A stretch of 64,000 nucleotides of DNA from Cristatella mucedo (taxonomy: Eukaryota > Bryozoa > Phylactolaemata > Cristatellidae). Under the pieces are notes generated by a model. The model saw only the letters and a list, made by a program, of their open reading frames with translations, was not told the DNA's origin and ran no database searches. Of this stretch, positions 21,661 to 33,062 are shown piece by piece. Location of the stretch: NCBI GenBank assembly GCA_009760855.2, contig WPIO01000054.1, forward strand, positions 1,927,001-1,991,000, written 5' to 3'. Position 1 is the stretch's first letter, and every line of letters begins with the position of its first letter. The translations under genes were made by a program, and so were the position numbers.

Positions 21661-22921
21661 TGAGCGTTAAAATTTCCAATTTCTGAATCACACTTGGTTT
21701 GATCATAGTTGGTAAGTTGGTTTTATCATCATTCAACCTCGCCAGGACCAATAACGTCACTGCTTCTCATACCCGAATAAAGCTTGCTACGCACATTAAA
21801 CTGCTTATAGATATCGATAGGTAACTAAGGTAGACGCCATGAGCATGGGCTACCTACAATCTCCGTCTACGAAAATCTATGCTGCACGGTACTCGCGCAT
21901 TGATTTCTGAATCGGCTGCCCAACTGGATAGGTACCGAAGGTAAACACCGCAAGCCTTTACTACCACCACACGCCATCAGCGATAATAAGGATGAGGTGT
22001 GCACATGCCACTGATAGTGGAAACCTGGGAAGAAAGCTCGTGGCAGAGTAAGTTACAGCATCGAAACATTGGCAAGCGCTCACAACTAAGGGCCGACTAA
22101 GGGAGAAAACGATACAGCATCACTGAGGCCGGTTAGGCAGAACGCCAACGCAGCACCGAACCAAGCAAAAAATAAGGATATTCGTGTCTTAAATCCAAGA
22201 GCACACGACATCTTACCTCTGAACAGTAAAAGTGGAAGTGGTCGCAAGCTGAACGTACGGAGACGAGGGAAACCGATGTGCGCCGGCAAACAGCAAAGGT
22301 AATACTGGGCTCGCTATCCGTCAGAGGGTTCACTTTCAGCCGGAAACCCTGTAGGATTACTTCGCTTGTGAGCTTTATTTTGTAATATAAATGTCATATA
22401 TTTGCTTGAATAAGGATACTTTACCTTTAAATGCGCATTTGGCGGAGGATTCAACTTATCACGCTCGGTACCGGATCGGAGGTTTATGTGAGATCACGTG
22501 ATTCACGGCAAACCGAAAGTGAAACCTGCGGCCAAGCACGCCCAGGAAGACTGTCGATCACACCGGGCTATGCTCGACGTGCGCCTGGTGCCACGCTGCC
22601 TTTGAACTCAAAACTAGACTAGCGACACAAATGAACGCACGTTACACACCAGAAGCTGACCAATGGCATGTCTTTAACGATAAGTTAAGATGAGCAAAAT
22701 TATTAAATTGACAAAATAATTAAAATAGGTCAAAAATGTTCTAAAGTCAAATAAAAAGCCGAAGGCGAACTCACATGTACAGGTTGCGTTTGGTCAGTGT
22801 TAAATTCGTGAACCTTACGATCTAAATGCGGCTTGAGTCCAGCAGCAGGCGATTCTGTATTACTCACAACAACAAGCTAGAGAGAGAGTAGAAGGTGATT
22901 TTTCCCTTTTACAGCCATACC
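21661..22921. other. Spacer between LINE and viral element A
   Basis: No gene recognised. Composition changes from mixed to AT-rich after about 22,690, which may already be eroded element sequence. Confidence 0.5.
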
Positions 22922-22989
22922 CTCGAATAGGACATTTTTTTATTCGATCTCACTTTCTTTCGATCTCATTAGAAAATGTCCTATTCGAG
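22922..22989. repeat. Perfect 17-bp inverted repeat at the left edge of element A
   Basis: Arm CTCGAATAGGACATTTT (22,922-22,938) is perfectly complementary to AAAATGTCCTATTCGAG (22,973-22,989) across a 34-base loop. The arms share AGGACATTT with the inverted repeat at 47,419-47,522. Confidence 0.85.
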
Positions 22990-23141
22990 TGTACGTCTAT
23001 AAAAGAGAAAAAACTCCGACTACTCAACAAATGCAGATTCCAGATTTATTATATAATAGTAAAAAAAATTCTGCAAACTTTACTCAACTATATACTATAG
23101 TAATATTTATTTAGTTAAATGAAATTTATTAGTGTATATAA

Positions 23142-23752
23142 ATGCCATTGTCATACATTTCTGGGACATTGTTAAGAAGGAAAGGAGAACATGCGGCTAG
23201 ATGGAAAAAATTAGTTATAAATATATTTAATAAATATTGTTTTAATAGTTCTGGTGTGCTTACTAATGTTAGAGAACTTACTCCTTTCATTACAAAGTAC
23301 ACTATTTTAGAGAATAATACGTGTTTATTCGACAAAATTTATAGATATCAAAGCCATGATTATCTTTTATATTGTATTACAAAAAGGCTATATCATGGAC
23401 AAAATGGCGTGCAAGGAAACATATTAAAGAATGCAAAGAAAAAAGGAGATCAGATTTGTAAAGGATTATTTGGATAGAGAAATATAAGGAGCTTTTATTA
23501 CTTAATTCAAAAATAGAATATAAAGATTGTAGTCATTTTAAGCATAATACTAATAAATGTTTCTGTGATGAAGATGAATATTCATGGAAGTCTTGTTATA
23601 ATTATAAGAATAAACTTGATGAACTTATAAAAATAATGCTACCAGAGATTATAATTAAAGATTATAGTGATGACTATGTGCGTCTTGGATGTAATTGTAT
23701 GTTTTCAGGGTGTCATCATGAACCTTATAACACAAGTGGAAGTAAATTATAA
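23142..23752 (+). pseudogene. Unknown Cys-rich viral-region gene, broken
   Basis: A 112-codon frame starting MPLSYISG (23,142-23,477) is followed in another frame by a Cys/His-rich segment (to 23,752) with CSHFKHN, CFCDE, and LGCNCMFSGCHHE, suggesting a metal-binding fold. The two pieces may be one gene with a shift near 23,460 or two genes. I do not recognise the family. A+T content matches the viral element and not the host DNA to the left. Confidence 0.35.
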
Positions 23753-23758
23753 TTAATT

Positions 23759-24171
23759 AACATAGTGCAATTTCAGACCTTCGAAGTAAATACGCAAATG
23801 ATAAATATAACAAAATACTTTTAGACAATGATAGAATTAAAGGTTGTTTAACTAAACTAATACGCATTAGATACTGTTTTCAATTTATAGGTATCTTACT
23901 ATCTCTTGCAATTACAGTAACCAGTACTTATATTCCAAAACATGAGGACCTTTTTCATGTAGTAACTGCTTTAGGAAGTTTAGCAACAATGATAATCTCA
24001 ATAGATAGTACAATATCACAAATTGATAGCAGGAAAAGATCTACTCTTCAAGCAAATCATAACTTAGTTTCAAAGATCGTTAATGTTTTAGATGATGATA
24101 AAATAACTAAAGAAGAATTCAACGAAATATTAATTAATCCATTAGGAAAAATAAGTGATACTAAGGCTTAA
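23759..24171 (+). CDS. Two-TM membrane protein, unknown
   Basis: The frame is open for about 135 codons and ends at TAA 24,171; the only ATG is internal (23,989), so the start is unclear. It has a basic N-terminal helix, hydrophobic segment IGILLSLAITVTSTYI, a short turn, a second segment VVTALGSLATMIISI, then a charged amphipathic C-terminal half. This 2-TM-plus-helix layout resembles SLATT-like membrane proteins, but that is only a resemblance of architecture. It could be a viral membrane protein near the integrase end. Confidence 0.4.
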
Positions 24172-24230
24172 CAACTTGTAAATCCTCTCAATTAAAAAAA
24201 ATTATAAAAAAAAATTATACAAAACAAAAT

Positions 24231-24590
24231 TTACATTAAACTTGTTTCATGTTTTTTCATTTCTTTAGCAAACTCTCCTTTAAACTCAGATCCTGGATCT
24301 ACTGTCATTTTCTTTGGCCGTTTCAAAGGACCTTTATTGTAAATATCTGTTGTTGCTTTAGTTACTTCTTTAGAAGACTTTGTTTTAAGCGGTCTTGAAT
24401 CTTTATACCTACTAGCAACATCAATAACACTCAAAGCGTATTTATATCCAGAATCATTACGCATGTATAAAATGTCTGCTTGATGATTTTCATTAGGTTC
24501 AACAATATTAAAAAACCTTGTGCAATATTTTTAGGTCTTGGTTTGAATACTTGACTTATATCTGAGTCAGCATTGAATTTACCTTTTTTC
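24231..24590 (-). pseudogene. INT: Retroviral-type (rve) integrase fragment of a Polinton
   Basis: In the minus-strand frame P-NENHQADILYM is followed by YKYALSVIDVASRYKDSRPL and KKMTVDPGSEFKG, the conserved core of Polinton/adintovirus DDE integrases. The first two catalytic aspartates (QAD and VDPG) are visible. The frame stops at TAA 24,231, before the region where the third acidic residue would lie, and no chromodomain is seen, so the gene is truncated. Integrase near one end and PolB at the other is the usual Polinton layout. Confidence 0.85.
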
Positions 24591-24625
24591 TTTCATTTAG
24601 AGTTTAAAATGACATTCTATAGAGA

Positions 24626-25018
24626 ATGGAAATATTTTGCGATATATGTTTAAATACATTTAATGAAACTGAATACCTTGAATCAGGTCATCCTTATCGT
24701 CATCAAAAAATAAAGAGACCAAAAAGAAAATATGAAATACGTTGTGATATATGTGATAAAGATATGCAAGAAACAGAATTTGATTCTAGTCTTATGCGTA
24801 ACAATACCATTATAATTTGTTCATATTGTAACATAAATACTAGTTCATTTAAAAAAAGAGACCAACAAAGTTATATTCATTAGTTAAGAAATACTTGAAA
24901 CAAACAATGTTGCTCTACGTCTTTACATCATTGTTTAGATGATGAAGCTATTTGTGCTATTTCAAAACTATTCCCTCTTGTTAAAGGTAAACGTAAAGCA
25001 ACAAAGTTAAAAGAGTAA
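24626..25018 (+). pseudogene. Zinc-finger-like small protein
   Basis: An 85-codon frame (24,626-24,883) carries three CxxC pairs: CDICLN, CDICDK and CSYCNI. It is preceded by TCTATAGAGAATGG, a version of the element's start signal. After its TAG the next frame stays open to 25,018 with CCSTSLHHCLDDE and a basic end, so the original protein may have been longer. Function unknown; a nucleic-acid-binding role is possible. Confidence 0.45.
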
Positions 25019-25044
25019 TAGTTTTGATATTTCATTTATACTTT

Positions 25045-25900
25045 TCAGGTGGGTACATAACTGACCAAGATGTTTACTCTTAGTTTTCCAGTTGTATCAA
25101 TGAAGTAATACTCTGTTGGAAGTCTTGTAAAATATACATAATACTTTAAGTCCACACCTGTTGGAGAAGTATTTATTGCTCTAACATCTCCAGATACAGC
25201 AGTTGTATCAGTATTAGGTTTTAGAAACATACAATTAGATGCTCCAACGACCATGACATTTAATATCATTATAGGTGGAGCTATTTTATTTGTCCATGAA
25301 TAAGGTGTTGATAGATTTAGTATTGAGTTATTTGCATTGATATCCATTGATAGAGCTAGTACTTCTGTTATTTTTTAACTGTTTTATCTATATAAGATTT
25401 AGTTGCAACGTCAGAAGCATTAACAGGCTCTGCAACATTAGTTATTGAATATCCACCCATATCAATATTTGTTGTTGAAGGAAATGCTTTTAATAACACA
25501 TCTCGTTTCATGCCACCATACGTAACACAATAGTCATCATTTAGTACTACTGGTTTGTTATTACCTGAATTCCAATAATTAGATGTTATAGCTAGCTATT
25601 CATGTTTAAGTCTCCACTCATTGTATCACCACTTCTTTTAACATAATTACTTACTTGACTAACATTGACAGCATCAGTAGAATTAACACCCGCTCCAAGG
25701 TTTGAAATGGTTTTACCAGCAAGATTAAGTGTTGTTCCTGAATTAGCAATGAAATTAGTGTCAGCATAAGATTTTGTTACTGCGTCAGAATCATTAATTG
25801 AGTCAGATAAATTTACAATCCTATCACCATTAGCATTTAAGTCCGATAAGATAATACCATTAACTTTTGATACGAAATCTTCAGTGTGAACTTTTGTCAT
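25045..25900 (-). pseudogene. Phage-tail-fibre-like protein (F4)
   Basis: Starts at ATG 25,900 just after TATATAGAAA. It has at least three shaft repeats of the type GDLNMNS/NLAGKTISNLG + DAV-KSYAD: LSDSINDSDAVTKSYAD, LGAGVNSTDAVNVSQV and VAEPVNASDVATKSYID. The C-terminal part (25,045-25,347) looks like a head domain. One in-frame TAG (about 25,590) and one single-base loss in an A run (about 25,372) break it. Family knowledge: such repeats form trimeric phage fibre shafts; here I infer a virion receptor-binding fibre. It lies far from the F1-F3 cluster. Confidence 0.65.
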
Positions 25901-25918
25901 TTTCTATATATTCATTGA

Positions 25919-26780
25919 TTAATATTTTTCTTCTTTCCAATACTTCTCTGACAATTGGAAAAATCCATGAAAATCTATGGAATCATCTATCTTTTTTATC
26001 TTTAATAATCTGAAATCAATCCTTAAAAATCGTCCATAGTCTTCTTCTTCAACACATTGTATCTTAACTTTTTTTACATAATGTTTTACATCATAACCAA
26101 AACTTTTTTTATTTGAAAAACAACCATAATCACATATAACATCAAATTCAAAATCATAGTATTTCTCATCTTCAAGTAAATGCTTGAACAATGGTTCTCT
26201 TATTGGCATATCAAAAACATAACTTGTAGGTATTCTAACTGATCCTGCTGCCACATAATCTTTAGGTGCTTCTTTACAATTCAAACCTTCAACAAATATT
26301 TCAAATTCACTATAGAAACATTTGCTTGGTTTCAATACATGTAATCCAAGAAAACATTGAGCTAAGTATTGTTTTGGTATAAATTCTTCAATTATACTAC
26401 GGCTCCATAAACATTGTATCTCAATTAGTGTATCTTCATCTCTAATTCCATCTGGTGAATAACGATAAACATTATCACTAGTAAAACAATCATTTGCATT
26501 TTCAATCTTTCTATCTAATTTCATTTCTAAATATTTGGCAGCTATTGGTTTGAATACCTTACCAAATAACATTTGCGGGAACTTCATTGGCTGTGAATTA
26601 GCAAAATATTTTTTAGTTTTCTATTTGAAATTAATTCTATATCATAATCTATTTGTGAACCAAAACAATATCATTACCTAAAACAGAATAGACTTCTGAT
26701 CTACTAATATTTAAACTCATAGCTCTCTTCCACTCATTATATCCTTGAATAAAATTTGTTTTTGCATTATATTTAGTCAT
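25919..26780 (-). pseudogene. YqaJ/lambda-exonuclease-like PD-(D/E)XK nuclease
   Basis: The 222-codon main frame (26,587-25,919) contains SPDGIRDEDTLIEIQC, matching the SPDG...EIK core of YqaJ-type viral recombinase exonucleases (EIQ in place of EIK). A conserved N-terminal part begins at ATG 26,780 in the same direction but is separated by two single-base losses in T and A runs. In the family these enzymes resect dsDNA ends for recombination or genome processing. It sits between MCP and F4. Confidence 0.65.
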
Positions 26781-26790
26781 TATAATTTTA

Positions 26791-28302
26791 TTAAAAATCT
26801 TTTCCATCATAAACAGTCATTCCTTTACTGCAGGTAAAATTTGAACCACTACCATTTGATGTTAGTTCAGCGCTATTCTCGCAAATAGTCAAGTAATGAA
26901 TGAGAACACCTCCAGCAGGAATGGCATTACTATTAAATTCAATAGTTGCATCAAGTCTAGAAGTTACTCTAAGAGGTTCATCATTGTATTGCAAGTCAAT
27001 AACATGAATAGGGTAAAGTGTCATCTACTCAGGATAAGTAACACCAACAGGTTCAGTAACCTCAATAAGACCAAGCTATTGTTTTATGAAAGTCGTGAAA
27101 TCCATACAAGCAGGTGCACACTTTCAAAGTTTTGGTAAACTATATCTTAGGACAGAAAGATGTTGTTTAGATCCATTAGCTAGTACAGAAACACTCTTAA
27201 TATCACAATGGTTGTAAGTACAAGGATTACCAATGTAATTATCATATTTGTCATAGCTTTGAGCTGCAACGATCAACCATCTTATTGTATCAACTGTATT
27301 TTGAACTGATAGTGTTTTAGTGAATTTAGTTACTTGGTTAAGAGCTGTTATAGTAACTTTTTACAGCGTCTAACTCTGTAATTTAGTCTAATTTTCTTTG
27401 ATCTTTCACTTGAGATATCTGCAAGTGCTCTGTGTATACTTTCTTTTGGTACAACACAAGGAACAACATGTCTCATTTTCGTCATTGCGATTTTGAAAGC
27501 ATTCCAAGTACCATCAGCAGCAGCACCAGCAGCACCTCTAGTAGTCATGATGTTTGCAGCACCAGACGCACCAGTCATAATTGCATCTCTATCCAATCCA
27601 CCAACTCTTGTCATTTCAAGTATAAAAAAAATATTATATAGAATTTTATTCATATCTACATAAAAACCAGAAATTCTTGATAGAGGGAGAGCAATACTGA
27701 AGTTTCCATTTTCATCAACGAGGTTCTCCATAACAGCTCTTCTATATAAAAATGTAATGTTTGAAGTAGTAGCTCAAGAAGCAGCAGGATTAACATATGA
27801 AGTAAGACCTGTAAACATGTCATTCATTGAACTAGCTTCATCTTTTTTTCCATCCAGTTGCAAAACCTTCAGTTCTGTTAAAATCATTTGGATAACAAAG
27901 TAGACCCATCAATGTTGAAACACTTCCAACACCTTGCGCAAGTGGAAGGCTTTCAATTTCTTCAGCACCAAGTATAACTCTCATACTATTAAACATCCAT
28001 GCACCAGCATTATTGACGAGACCAACAGAGAGATTTCTTGCAGGAGCGGCAAAAGCACCAACTAGCAGCAACTTGGGCTTGCAATTGACATCCATCATAA
28101 TGTAGAAGATAAGCATCAGGTAGAACATAACACGTTTGCTGTTCACCAGGAACAATGAATGTAACTAGTTTACTTGCAATACTGTCAGTTTCATTAACTT
28201 TAGTTTGATAAAACTCTCTAAATTGATAATCTCTAAGTTTATAGTCAGGAAACTCAGGATCTCCAAGTCCAAGAATATACTATCGATAGGTACACTTGCC
28301 AT
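26791..28302 (-). pseudogene. MCP: Double-jelly-roll major capsid protein (broken)
   Basis: ATG at 28,302 follows CTATATA on the coding strand's 5' side. Several frames together carry the marks of the Polinton/adintovirus hexon-like MCP: VGLVNNAGAWMFNSMRVILG in the first jelly roll, PLSRISGFYVDMNKILYN in the middle (compare PL..IFGF..D..KVLY), and a C-terminal YPIHVIDLQY block followed by IEFNSNAIPAG. At least four frame changes or stops occur, so no full protein can be made as it stands. Length (about 500 codons) is normal for the family. Confidence 0.75.
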
Positions 28303-28329
28303 TTCTTCTCTATATAAAAAAACGAAAAA

Positions 28330-28550
28330 TCATTTTCTACTTTGAATATATAAACCAGCTCCTATCTTTTTTCTCATGTTTCCACTATAACCATCAGGTC
28401 TTGGAGTATAAGGAACAACAGCTTTAGTGTTAATTACTTTCTCTATTTCTTTATATGCTTTAGGATCATTCTCTTTAAGAGTCTCTGAGTAATCTTCTAC
28501 CTCTGGTTCTTCTTCTATCTTAGCTTTTCTACTTTTTAAGATTTTTTAGT
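28330..28550 (-). pseudogene. C-terminal part of a coiled-coil virion protein, split by a LINE
   Basis: An acidic/Lys-rich helix is followed by RPDGYSGNMRKKIGAG and a short basic end with stop TGA at 28,330. This is the 3' part of the gene whose 5' part lies at 29,399-29,790. The insert between is the LINE at 28,551-29,398. Location directly upstream of MCP and downstream of the penton candidate suggests a minor capsid or core protein. Confidence 0.5.
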
Positions 28551-29398
28551 AATAATAATAATAATAATTCACTTGATAAAGCGCCCTCAGAGAACTTAAT
28601 CTCTTTCTAGGCGCTTTACATTTGCTGCAAAGGGAAATGCAATTGAATGGTAAGTAAAATCATGCTTGAAAAACAAACGAAATGAATAATATGGTTAGGG
28701 GTGGCATGCACAGGGTCAGCATGCGAATGTGGTTAGTGGCAGCATGCACAGTGTCAGCACGCATAAGCACATCAAGGACGAATCATAGGGACCCACTAAA
28801 TGCTGTCCTAAATAGGTGTGTTTTTAAGTTTCTTTTAAATGTGGTCAGGTCAGGGGATGTTCTGACGCAGGTCGGCAGGGAGTTCCAGGCTTTGGGAGCA
28901 TACGAACTAAATGCACGGTCTCCAAAAGATTTAAGGTTTGTACGAGGTATTTGTAGACTGTTGGATTCCGAAAAGTGGGTGGTACGACGCTTGGCCTGAT
29001 GGGGTAGTATATCTGACAGATAGGCTGGAGCCATAGAATGAAGGGACCTAAAAGTGAGCGACAAAACCTTGAAGTCAATCCGTTGCTTGACTGGTAGCCA
29101 GTGCAGGTCGGCGAGAAGTGGAGTAATGTGGCAAGTGCGACGCTCACGACAGACAAGTCTAGCTACAGAGTTTTGCACCAGCTGCAATCGCCTGATCGCA
29201 CATGCTGGTAGGCCAGTAAGCAGTGAGTTGCAGAAGTCGAGACGGGATGTCACGAATGCACGGACCAACTTAGATGTGGTATCTTTATCTAAACAAGCCC
29301 GAATTTTAGCAATGTTATGAAGCTGAAAATAGGCGGATTTGACCGTGGAGCTGATATGGTCGTCTAACGAGAGGTCGCTTTGGAATATGACACCTAGA
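28551..29398 (-). mobile_element. CR1/L2-like LINE inserted in a viral gene
   Basis: A well-preserved 5'-truncated copy with an open frame over about 200 codons of the LINE C-terminal region ([19 protein letters not shown] to FRTAFSGSL). It ends with (TAA)n at 28,551. A possible short target duplication TTAGT flanks it, with about 12 filler bases at its 5' side. The LINE frame is fused by chance to the upstream viral frame, making a chimeric open frame of 289 codons at 29,652-28,783. Confidence 0.92.
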
Positions 29399-29790
29399 GT
29401 GTGTGACACCTTAGTGACCTTCTCAAGCATAATACGTTTCAATTCAAGATCCATTTCTTTCATATTTCTATCATAATCTTCATTTTTTCTTTTCCTCTCA
29501 AGTTCATATTCAAGTTCTTTCTTTTTTTCCTTCTTCAAGTTTATCATCCATCTCTCTACGTTTAACAGTATAATGTTGATCAATCTTTTCTTTCTTTCTT
29601 TGTAGTTCAGTAAGTTTTCTTGCTTGATGTATTTCAATACCTTTGTTTGCAAGATTCATTCCTGTAGTAGTTAATCCAGTTACCTATGGTGCTACTTTAG
29701 TAACACCATCAATTACTTTATCAAGTAATCCACTTCCACGATATTTACCTCCATGTATTCTATCATGTCCAATTCTTGCATAGCTACATT
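29399..29790 (-). pseudogene. N-terminal part of the LINE-split coiled-coil virion protein
   Basis: Begins with a basic Gly-rich segment (HDRIHGGKYRGSGLLDKVI), then one TAG, then long Lys/Glu-rich coiled coil (TELQRKKEKIDQHY and on). The basic Gly-rich start recalls small core or membrane-active proteins of adenovirus-like viruses, but I cannot name the family. The start codon is uncertain because of a probable indel near 29,780. Confidence 0.45.
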
Positions 29791-29810
29791 GCTCTATATT
29801 ACTTTGAAAT

Positions 29811-30689
29811 TTATATTGTTGCAACTACATCACTAATAATACTTACAGGATTTCCATTTTGATCTGTTAATCCTATTTTAAAACTACTTATTGCATCGAC
29901 ATCACCAAGTGTTGGTAAATACAATACATTAGGAATATGTAGATCAACCATTTCACCTGGATTAATATCATCAATATCTATAATATATAAAGATGTACAT
30001 TGATCTAAGAATCCTTTTCTTCTTTCTACATAATTATTAAGAGGATCAACTAAATCACAATAAACACTTATCCATCGTATTCCTGTATTGTCTGGTAATA
30101 CCATTTTATTCCATGCTTTAAATATACCAGCGAAATACATTGCTTTTTCTATTACCTTGTATGGCGTTCCACCAACAAGATCACTATCGAATGTTTCTTT
30201 TTTATTTGAATTAAAACCAAGAGTATCTCTAATTGAATTTACAGCAGTTTTAGAATTATTTCCAAGTAGAGCAACATAATCAGCAATAACTTGCATTAAT
30301 ATTCTATCATCTGTATCAACACTAAATTGTATGCCTGCACTTTTTCTTTTAGTAGTATTATAAAAAGCACTTTTTGTTGATGTAGATGTTGATCCATTTT
30401 GAGCAACAATAGTCTTTAGTTGTGGATCTGATAATGCTTTATTTAGAGCAGCTGTTAATTTATTTGAATCATAATAACCAGGAGCAATTGTAATATATGC
30501 ATTACTCATCTATTCAAACCAAAGTGTATCATTTAAACCAGTAATAACATTTGATATAACTTTATTAGTATAATTAAACTCTACTCTTCGTAAACCAATT
30601 CTATTATAACCTGAATCAGATCCGAGTTTAATAGGTGGTGATAATGTTTTTGATTCTGAACTACTTGTTCCAGTTAATCTTATCGACAT
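29811..30689 (-). pseudogene. Penton (minor capsid) protein candidate
   Basis: A 232-codon frame from 30,509 continues, after one in-frame TAG at 30,510-30,512, from an upstream ATG at 30,689 (MSIRLTG). Features seen: an N-terminal strand region with VEFNYTNKVISNVI, then ITIAPGYYDSNKLTAAL, and a C-terminal LTDQNGNPVSI end. These patterns are like those of Polinton/adintovirus penton-type single-jelly-roll proteins. The position next to MCP fits. The assignment is by pattern and context, not by a search. Confidence 0.5.
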
Positions 30690-30698
30690 TTTCTTTTA

Positions 30699-31391
30699 TT
30701 AAACTTCAAGAATTTCTATAACAATTGTAATTTGTTGAGAATTAAAATATATTACCTTTAGATCTTGATCAGCAACAGTAATTTTAATATCAGAGATAGA
30801 ATCACTTGTCACATTATGATATTCAATAGTATTTGGTTCATATGTCATTTGTTCCCAAGGATAGAAATTATAAGGGAAACTTCTTAGTGATCCTTTTCCA
30901 TTTATGAAACTTTTTCCACTAGCTACCATATTAAAAATTACGAGTATAAGATCTATATAAGAAACAAAAACTTCCTTTTCAGAATAACCCTTAGTGTTAG
31001 GTGTACAAACAACAGGTGCAATATCAGGATACATCTTAGCAAAGTCAACAGCTGAAAGTGTTGTATAAGCAGCAGCAGTAAATCCTAGAATAGTAGAAAT
31101 ACTAGATTTACTTGCAAGGAATGACCAACCAACGGGTAATTTAATCCATCAGTTAGAATTTGCAGTATCAATACCTATTTGAAACTTATATGTTGTTGCT
31201 CCTGATTGATTAAGAGAATTATTAATTGTATCAGATATACCTGTGTTTACATCATCTGTTACAGCACCATACATTATAGGTCTTATTGTTACAGTTTGTT
31301 CTGATCCACCAGTAACTCTATAAACAAAAGTATTATTGTTTTCTAATACATTTCTAAGAGAATTAGTTCCAACGAATTTCTTAAAACACAT
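30699..31391 (-). pseudogene. Unknown virion-region protein
   Basis: Two frames (31,391-31,149 and 31,034-30,699) are in register and separated by one TGA at 31,146-31,148 plus continuous coding between, giving about 230 codons. It is rich in Thr/Ser/Val with beta-strand-like alternation (VTIRPIMYGAV, DIKITVADQDLKVIYF). It lies one gene upstream of the penton candidate. I do not recognise the family; a structural role is inferred from position. Confidence 0.45.
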
Positions 31392-31399
31392 CTAAAAGT

Positions 31400-31559
31400 T
31401 TTTACCTCTTAGTAATATTGGTGTATTAACTTTAGTTTTTATAGGATTAGTATTACCACTTATATTAAAAACATATCCTTCTTTACTTCCTTGGCCTGTT
31501 TTCCTAATACTTTAAAAACTCTTAAATATATCATTAACACTTTTTAACAAGTCACTCAT
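31400..31559 (-). pseudogene. Small ORF beside LINE insertion
   Basis: ATG at 31,559 is preceded by TATAGAA cut by the LINE. It reads MSDLLKSVNDIFKSF, then a stop, then GQGSKEGYVFNISGNTNP-like sequence in the same direction up to the next gene's start. About 50 codons in all. Function unknown. Confidence 0.35.
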
Positions 31560-31561
31560 TT

Positions 31562-33040
31562 CTATATCGAAGCCTCACACCTTGCTAGTAAGTTCCAGTC
31601 TGGCTTTAGAGCTAATCACTCCACAAAGTAAGCATTGCTTAGGGTATACAACAACCTACTTAGGAATGCGGACATGGGTAGAGTGTCTCTGCTTGTTTCG
31701 CTTGATCTTTCGGCAGCTTTTGATGCCATCGATCACAAAGTTCTTCTAGAGCGCCTCTCATCTCGCCTGGGCATCACTGGCACTGCTCTGCAGTTGTTCA
31801 GGTCCTATCTCATTGGGAGACTCCAGAGTATTGACGTGAATGGACAAAGATTATCTGAAGTACCTCTGAAATATGGTGTACCTCAGGGCTTCGTGCTAGG
31901 TCTGGTTCCTGTCACGGTTCATACTCTCCCTCTTGCCGATGTGATTGCCAAGCACAATCTAGGCTTTCACTTCTATGCGGATGACGCTCAGTTGTACCAT
32001 TGCTTTGATCCCTCCCAGCCTTCGAGCACCTTCGAGCACCCACCACCACACTAAAATTCTCTCAACTCACTTGCTGCATGCATTGATGACATCCGCACAT
32101 GGATGGCAGCAAATTTTCTAAAACTAAACGATGATAAAACTAACTTACTAGTTATGGGCAAACCCAGTGTGATTCAGAGATTGGAAAGGCTGACCCTCAA
32201 AATTGGCTCTGCCAGCACATATCCAGTTGAATCAGCTCAAAATCTAGGTGTCATATTCCAAAGCGACCTCTCGTTAGACGACCATATCAGCTCCACGGTC
32301 AAAGCTGCCTATTTTCAGCGTGACATCCCGTCTCGACTTCTGCAACTCACTGCTTACTGGCCTACCAGCATGTGCGATCAGGCGATTGCAGCTAGTGCAA
32401 AACTCGGCAGCTAGGCTTGTCTGTCGTGAGCGTCGCAGTTGCCACATTACTCCACTTCTCGCCGACCTGCACTGGCTACCAGTCAAGCAACGGATTGACT
32501 TCAAGGTTTTGTCGCTCACTTTTAGGTCCCTTCATTCTATGGCTCCAGCCCATCTCTCAGATATACTCCCCCATCAGGCCAAGCGTCGTATCACCCGCTT
32601 TTCGGAATCCAACAGTCTAGAAATACCTCGTACAAACCTTAAATCCTTTGGAGACTGTGCATTTAGTTCGTATGCTCCCAAAGCCTGAAACTCCCTCCCG
32701 ACCTGCGTCAGAACATCCCCTGACCTGACCACATTTAAAAGGAACCTAAAAACACACCTATTTAGGACAGCATTTAGCGGGTCCCTGTGATTCGTCCTTG
32801 ATGTGCTTATTCGTGCTGACACTGTGCATGCTGCCACTAACCACATTCGCATGCTGACCCTGTGCACGGCACCCCTAACCATATTATTCATTTCGTTTGT
32901 TTTTCAAGCATGATTTTACTTGCCATTCAATTGCATTTCACTTTGCAGCAAATATAAAGCGCCTAGAAAGAAACTAAGTTCTCTGGGGGCGCTTTATCAA
33001 GTGAATTATTATTATTATTATTATTATTACTATTATATAT
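31562..33040 (+). mobile_element. CR1/L2-like LINE with part of the reverse transcriptase
   Basis: Starts inside the RT domain: SLLVSLDLSAAFDAIDH (motif A region), GVPQGFVLG, and FYADDAQLYHCF (the YADD catalytic box). It continues into MAANFLKLNDDKTNLLVMG and the conserved C-terminal tail. It has a stop near 32,053 and a deletion around 32,317. It ends in GGGGGCGCTTTATCAAGTG and (ATT)n. It is inserted directly 5' of a viral start codon, within the start signal. Confidence 0.93.
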
Positions 33041-33062
33041 TATATAAAAGACTGTTTATTTT

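Noticed and set aside
31635-32414. Reverse transcriptase as a component of the viral element
   Set aside because: It is a CR1/L2-type LINE RT with the same 3' tail as copies in host DNA; it is an insertion.
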